A stretch of 64,000 nucleotides of DNA, from NCBI GenBank assembly GCA_030141605.1, contig JAQGDQ010000070.1, forward strand, positions 432,001 to 496,000, read 5' to 3'. Below, piece after piece: positions 58,717 through 64,000 of this stretch. The notes beneath the pieces are model-generated. The model saw nothing but the letters and a program-made list of their open reading frames with translations, ran no database searches and was not told the origin of the DNA. The stretch is from Tubiluchus corallicola (taxonomy: Eukaryota; Priapulida; Priapulimorpha; Priapulimorphida; Tubiluchidae). How positions within the stretch are numbered: position 1 is the stretch's first letter; each line of letters starts with the position of its first letter. A program made the translations under genes and the position numbers.

Positions 58717-60435
58717 CTGATGACTATAACTGTGATAATAATCGTATAAGCAATATTGCGAGTACATGTGTTTTTTCACTGCTTTGAAGTACAAAAGTAA
58801 TGCGTAAGTTTATTCGATGATCAGTTCTTTCCATCTTACCGCCAGCCCTGTAGAATTTACCGTAAATTTCAAATGTAGTCTCCTGATTACTTAGCTTTCT
58901 GCAGACGAGGAAGGCGCATAAATAGGGGAGTTACATTGACAACAATGGAACACCCAAAGCGCACACTAATTCTAAATGCATTGTGGGTACTTACACTACG
59001 TACGCTTCAGACTGTCAAAATGATATTATTGTACGTGCGAGGCGAGCTGTTCTTACAGTGAAAAATACGACCGTTTTATGAAACAGCGGCATTGTTGTGT
59101 CAGCAATGAAACTGAAAGTTTGAGAAAATTCTTTTGTCTATAACATAAAAAACTAGACTAATTACCATGCCCATCGCGCAGCCCCTGGCATTTTTTATTC
59201 TCCCACTGTGACACCAAAACTAATGTGAAGTTTTCGCGTCTCAGTTTTTCTTTACATTCACTTTCTTCTAATTTCAGTTTCGTTTGACAAAGCGACGAGG
59301 ACAATCATTATAGTTAGGTTAATAGGCCAAACTAAAAGTGAAGTAAAAGTTGCACACGCCACAAGTCATCCTAATAATGCCACAAGTCATTCTAATAATG
59401 CCTCTAATTTCTTTGTGTTACATTGATTTAGAATTCGCCCCGAGGTAAAGTTTCACTGTATGGCTGCTGGGACGTGTCTTGACAACTTACGAGAGTTGTT
59501 TTGGTGGTTTAAAACTTTCAATTTTCATAAGTTAATCGATTTTTAAACTTTGACTTCAGCATCGTGTTTAACGTACTTATTAGGCCTGCTGAAGCGAATT
59601 GACATTGTTTTCACATTTTGTGAAATTTGTTGAAATTTGGCATTTTTTGCTAATTAAACATGTCAAAAGAAAACTTTATTAAATAAACCAAAGTGTTTAA
59701 GCAATAACGCAGTCTGTTGGAGAGCATAACTGTTCAGGAAGTGCACATGTGTATTACAGGCGTATTGCAGGTGTGCTCAGGTGATTTCAGGGAGCGGAAT
59801 GCAGATTTATGCAGCTTAAATCAAGCATAACACATTAATTTGACGTAGTCAACGCTTTGGAATTCGGAAATGCGTTAATTCTTATTAATAATGATCAATA
59901 AGTTGGCCACGCCCATATAAAATATAGTTTTATCTCGTGACATCTGGTCTTTTATGCATTGCTTCGTTGATTAAATTAATAAGAGTCATGGATTGACGAA
60001 CACCTTGAATCAGAATCTAAGTCTGGATGGTGTCGTATAATAATTATAATTATTTCATCGCCAGGTGAAAATTCAGCAGGGTCGGCTTGAAATGCATGCA
60101 CAGAAAACGTAAGAAATATGAAAGTTTTAAACTGGAACTTTGAAAAATTAACACATTTATCAGTATCAAAATTACAGACCTAATGAAAAAAATCGCATTC
60201 CAAATACTGGAGGTGTACAGGCTATAATAGAGGTGGTCACTAAAAGTTTGTGGTTGCTGATGAAGGATCCTACATATTTGAAAGGTAGCATAAACATCGG
60301 TGTTTCAAAAGTTCCCAATTTTTTAAGAATTTATTAAAAATTAATACCAATTGCAACAAGTATCAAGCAACACTATGTGGGTCCAGTCTCCGATTCGCGA
60401 GAATTATGATGTCATCAAATTCGGTTTCATAAGTC

Positions 60436-60662
60436 TATTATTATTATTATTATTATTATTACTATTGTTATTAAAGCCATTTATTTTCGACCCACCCCTC
60501 TATAATGTGGTGGTCTCGTCTTTGCGAAGCCGTTGTATAGTGGTGTTGAATACCTGGTATGAAACCGCCGCCATGGAATGGCCTTGTCGGTTCAGTGGGT
60601 GAACGGGCAGATGGGTTTTCCACCTCAGCACCTGTTCCGTAATGACAACCGGCATGGAGCAC
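60436..60662 (-). mobile_element. Possible SINE or LINE 3' fragment with a TAA tail
   Basis: Read on the minus strand, a non-AT-rich stretch (frame fragment IQHHYTTASQRRDHHI) passes through GGCTTTAATAACAATAG into TAA repeats (60470-60436). A unique body followed by a TAA microsatellite is how local LINEs end. The family is not recognised. Confidence 0.35.
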
Positions 60663-63044
60663 AATGGATTAGATATCTGGCGAGTTTCTCAATTCTGTAA
60701 TTTCACTTTTACTCCTCCTTTTTTACGCTTCTTCACAAATACGCCGTATCAGCGCATCAGCATCATCCGCTTTTCGTTACATTATTATTATTACATAATA
60801 TAGTCCCAAATATATAAAAATACTCAGTTGCGATTTGTAACCACCGATCTTACAAAGCCTAAAATAAATCATAAAACTATATGCACTATAAAAAGCCTTG
60901 AAAATTTAAGTTAAAAAATCTACTAAGGGATTCTAATTTACATCTTTATACTTACCACTCTTTACTGCATATATACAGGTGATCTTACATAGTATACAAT
61001 CAGCATAGTAGCAGAAGAACAATATACATGTAGAATCAAGGAATTCTCGACTTTTAAGCAGTGGCGGTTGAGCTTATGTATATGTGGTTTGGTACTGCAG
61101 CACCCCAGGGCTTTCACTCATTATTATTAATAATATTCAATATAACAAGTCTTTTTTTAGTTAACTCGTTCTTTATACTTGTGCGAAACCGGATCTCGTA
61201 AGGGAAGTACAATTTGCTTCACAGCCCAAGCAACGTGGTGTTTGGCTGCTGTGCGCATGCGCACACGTCTGAGATATGACGCTGTACATTAGGTAGAAAG
61301 AGTACTGTCGCTCACTGCAGTACGTGTTGTCAGTTCTCACATGCTTAAAAGCCGTTTACGGCACATTCTTGAACAACGAAAATTTAATCTATACGTAAGA
61401 AAACAATACTTTTGTTCAGGAGTTTATCAAGGTTATGTTTAAATCAGTTTATTTGTTTAAAATTACAATTACAACATTATAATTACATAAGTTTGTTTCG
61501 TTTTACACAGTATTAAAACAATGGCTAAAAAATTATTTTTGCAGCACCCCCACTAAATATAGCTGCCAGCCGGCACTTCTTTTGAGTAACAGTTTAGCGC
61601 AAGATGAACGTTATTAGTCAGTAGCTGCACAAAACTGAAAATCAAATTAGCGAAAGGACTTATAGAACACCCATCTTTCTGAGCAACATGATAAAATGAT
61701 ACTATCATTATATATTTTTGTTACTCTATATTTATTTGCTTGCTTCTTTGTTTGTTTGTCCGTCCGTCAATTTTTTTAACTGAATAACTTTTACGTCATA
61801 CAAAAGCATACTACAAACTGCTCAGATTTCCCTTTTTCCAATGATCAGCAAGGCAAGGAAAATCCACGCGCATCGTGCATAGTAATTAGTCTTTTATTGC
61901 TTTCAAGAACAGTAATTACAGTCATACCTATTTGTAAGGAATGCAAGCGGAAATAAATACTGATATACCTCTGTAAGGCCGCGCGTGTAGTACCTTGCTT
62001 TTGTTATAGTTGACCACATAAATATTACAAGTTGTTTCTTTTATAGTATTTTGCTCATACTAAGCTTTATTGAGAACGTAAAGACAAGTAATTCAGTTTG
62101 GGGCAGAGTGACATAAAAATGATGTCGTTTGTTTCTTGATTTGTCTGTTTATATTAAAATTTTGCAAATAATTAAACTATTTCTTTTAGTTTTTTCCTAA
62201 GGAGTTCGGTTTTCGTCAACATGTCACAGCAACCTGAATGAGTCACTAAGAGCGAAACCGATTAACATGTCGTTAGTGGAGGTCCTTATGCGTTACAAAC
62301 TTGTAACATTCGACACCAACGTTTTCAAAAAGTGTACATCTAACCGCATCGCAGGTTTTACTATCGATAATTCTGTCCTGCAATGACCTTCAAAACAGCC
62401 CCACCCAAACAGGGAATTTAAGAAGAGGATGTTCCTGGAAACGGCAGCTATTACTGTAATATTTAGCATAAAGTCATTTCGGGTGCTTACGTGAGGTGTC
62501 TGGGCTCCAGGTACAAATTTATGGCACTGTGTCAAAAGTACGTGTACTCCATTTAAAATATAGTCTGACATAAAAACTGTTAGCCAACTCCTACCTGAAA
62601 TGGATTTGTAAGGATGCACAAAATAGAATAATGCTGCTGATAACGTTTTTTGCCCATGGATAAAATTATGGAAAAGATGTTTAATTATTATTGGGTTTTG
62701 CTTTCTCTTTTTACTCGGCATAAGACAATTCAATTAATTTGGCCCAGTTACTAACTGTAACTGTTGACAACCAAAACTGTAATATTTAATTCGAGAAATA
62801 GCAAATAACATTCTAGAAAATCTTTTCCAAGGCGGCTCTTTGAGAACATCCTCTACCCATAAATTTTTTTTTGCAACTATTTTAATTTACAGTTATCATA
62901 ATAATGCAGCCTACTTGAAAATTCCAGCTAAGACAAAAAAGAATGGGGTACAAATTATAGCAGTAGTGTACATTGCATTTACATATTTCTCAATTTAATA
63001 ACAGTATAGATAGTTTGTTAAAGACTGGAAACTGAATCGAAATA

Positions 63045-63120
63045 ACGAAATCGGGAACTGAACCAGAGATCGTGTGTTTTAAAACACTCAGGCTACGCCA
63101 ACTGAGCAGCTTGAGGCCCA
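63045..63120 (-). repeat. tRNA-like sequence, possible SINE head
   Basis: Read on the minus strand, GCTGCTCAGTTGGCGTAGC resembles a tRNA D arm with its A box, and GGTTCAGTTCCC 33 bases later resembles a B box. The acceptor stem does not pair well and the anticodon arm is irregular, so a tRNA-derived repeat is more likely than an active tRNA gene. Confidence 0.35.
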
Positions 63121-63514
63121 AGTGGTCAGTCTGTCACGCGTCGTAGTCGTCAAAAATCAGAATACAGGAAGCTGTCCTGTCGTCCGTCTTGCTGATTTTA
63201 TTCAACAAAGTACTAAGTAGCCGTTAGATCATGAATTTCAAGCTGTTAGCAATTAAAATCTATTGTTATACGTAAGAGCATAGGTAATAACTTTCGCTGC
63301 TGGAAAGAGATTATGATGATATTATACAGTGTACCTTAAATATGGCTTGGGCAACTTAATTAATATCATCAGACTTAAAGTGACTTGCAAATTGCAATCT
63401 ATTGTTACGTGTAATACTTCATCTATGTATATAATTTTTGTTGGTTTATTAATTAGTTTTGTTTACTAACTCTCATTCATTTTTTATCATTCACTTTATG
63501 GATACCTTTATGTC

Positions 63515-63545
63515 TGAAATAAATAATTTGAATTGAATTGAATTG
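63515..63545 (+). repeat. GAATT-type tail of a probable LINE 3' end
   Basis: GTCTGAAATAAATAATTT is followed by three GAATT units. Many non-LTR elements end with AATAAA and a short tandem tail of this sort. The body of the element could not be recognised. Confidence 0.4.
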
Positions 63546-64000
63546 CTCATAAATGCACAGTCTTCATGAAATCTCAAAAATCAGCTGTACAAAAAGTCAC
63601 TGTAACACTTTGTTGTTCCAACTAATCATCCATGGTATCGCATAGAAACAGCTACCTACAATAAATTCGTTGTTACAAATTTAATTAGGCTTCTTCGTCT
63701 AATTGCTTTAATGCCAAAGCAGCGGATGAATGGGTTGCCAATAATCAACTCTTGTGTGGCAACTTTTCTCGAGGCAAGAAGCCAAGTTTAGTAAAGAAAG
63801 GTTAGTAAAGATACATCACTAGCATGATGTCACTCTACACATTCTCTTCCATTGTGCACACGTTCTGACTCTGAAAGGAAACTTTGCCGCCGTTTGTGTA
63901 AAAAAATCTTTATGATCAAATCAGTGTTAGGTTATGATGCTCCATGAGACTTATAAATCTGTAGAGTAACGTTTTCCATCACAAGTAACGATGCAGTTCA

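Larger units (their letters stand above)
57350..62292. other. Upstream region of the mucin-MAM gene
   Basis: No gene was recognised. It holds a 24-bp tandem duplication with ACCTG motifs (57566-57613), large simple repeats (57851-58028, 58609-58716) and a repeat fragment with a TAA tail (60436-60662). Confidence 0.45.
62293..64000. other. Right end of the window
   Basis: The frame 62733-62293 (minus, 146 codons) is the longest here, but has no recognised domain, signal or flanking splice and poly(A) signals, so I do not call it a gene. A tRNA-like stretch (63050-63120) and a LINE-type tail (63519-63545) are the only other signals. Confidence 0.4.

Noticed and set aside
61060-61580. Possible hAT-like element starting CAGTGGCGG near 61063
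   Set aside because: The GCAGCACCCC motif at both sides is in the same orientation, so the ends are not inverted repeats, and no clear right terminus was found.
62293-62733. 146-codon minus-strand frame
   Set aside because: No recognised domain, no convincing splice or poly(A) context, and its length is within reach of chance for this much sequence.

Overview
The window is animal nuclear DNA. It is AT-rich, its genes are split by GT-AG introns, it carries CR1/L2-type LINE fragments and many microsatellites, and it has no operons or bacterial signals. A motile-cilium gene (CATIP), SUMF1 and a MAM-domain secreted protein show a metazoan. The long low-complexity secreted proteins and LINE types would fit a marine invertebrate, for example a lophotrochozoan such as a mollusc. 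That phylum guess is inference only.

All confidently supported genes lie on the minus strand. From left to right they are: the first three coding exons of SUMF1 (formylglycine-generating enzyme), running off the left edge (986-2891); CATIP with an uninterrupted coding region (4912-6027); an orphan terminal exon with a close poly(A) signal (10605-10844); a 901-residue HMG-box protein rebuilt here from three exons (14255-17684); a 179-residue secreted Gly/His/Tyr/Ser-rich protein from three exons (19832-21505); and a very large secreted mucin-like gene (29025-57200).

The large gene dominates the window. One 12.7-kb exon encodes a signal peptide, a small N-terminal domain with a coiled coil, about 3,000 residues of 11-residue Thr-rich repeats, a second array of 16-residue (48-bp) repeats and a poly-Asp tract. 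It then splices, across introns of 0.6, 10.4, 3.1 and 0.8 kb, to four small exons that together encode one C-terminal MAM domain. The predicted product has 4,412 residues. Both repeat zones show nested higher-order duplications, some nearly perfect.

The rest is intron and intergenic DNA with two decayed LINE reverse-transcriptase fragments (9345-9760, 25505-26573), a 235-bp fold-back element inside the Gly/His-gene intron, one hAT-like terminus, several local tandem duplications, a degenerate minisatellite and many microsatellites. The two low-complexity secreted genes suggest extracellular matrix or mucus functions. The other genes are unrelated housekeeping or ciliary genes, and nothing suggests that the neighbours act together as a system.
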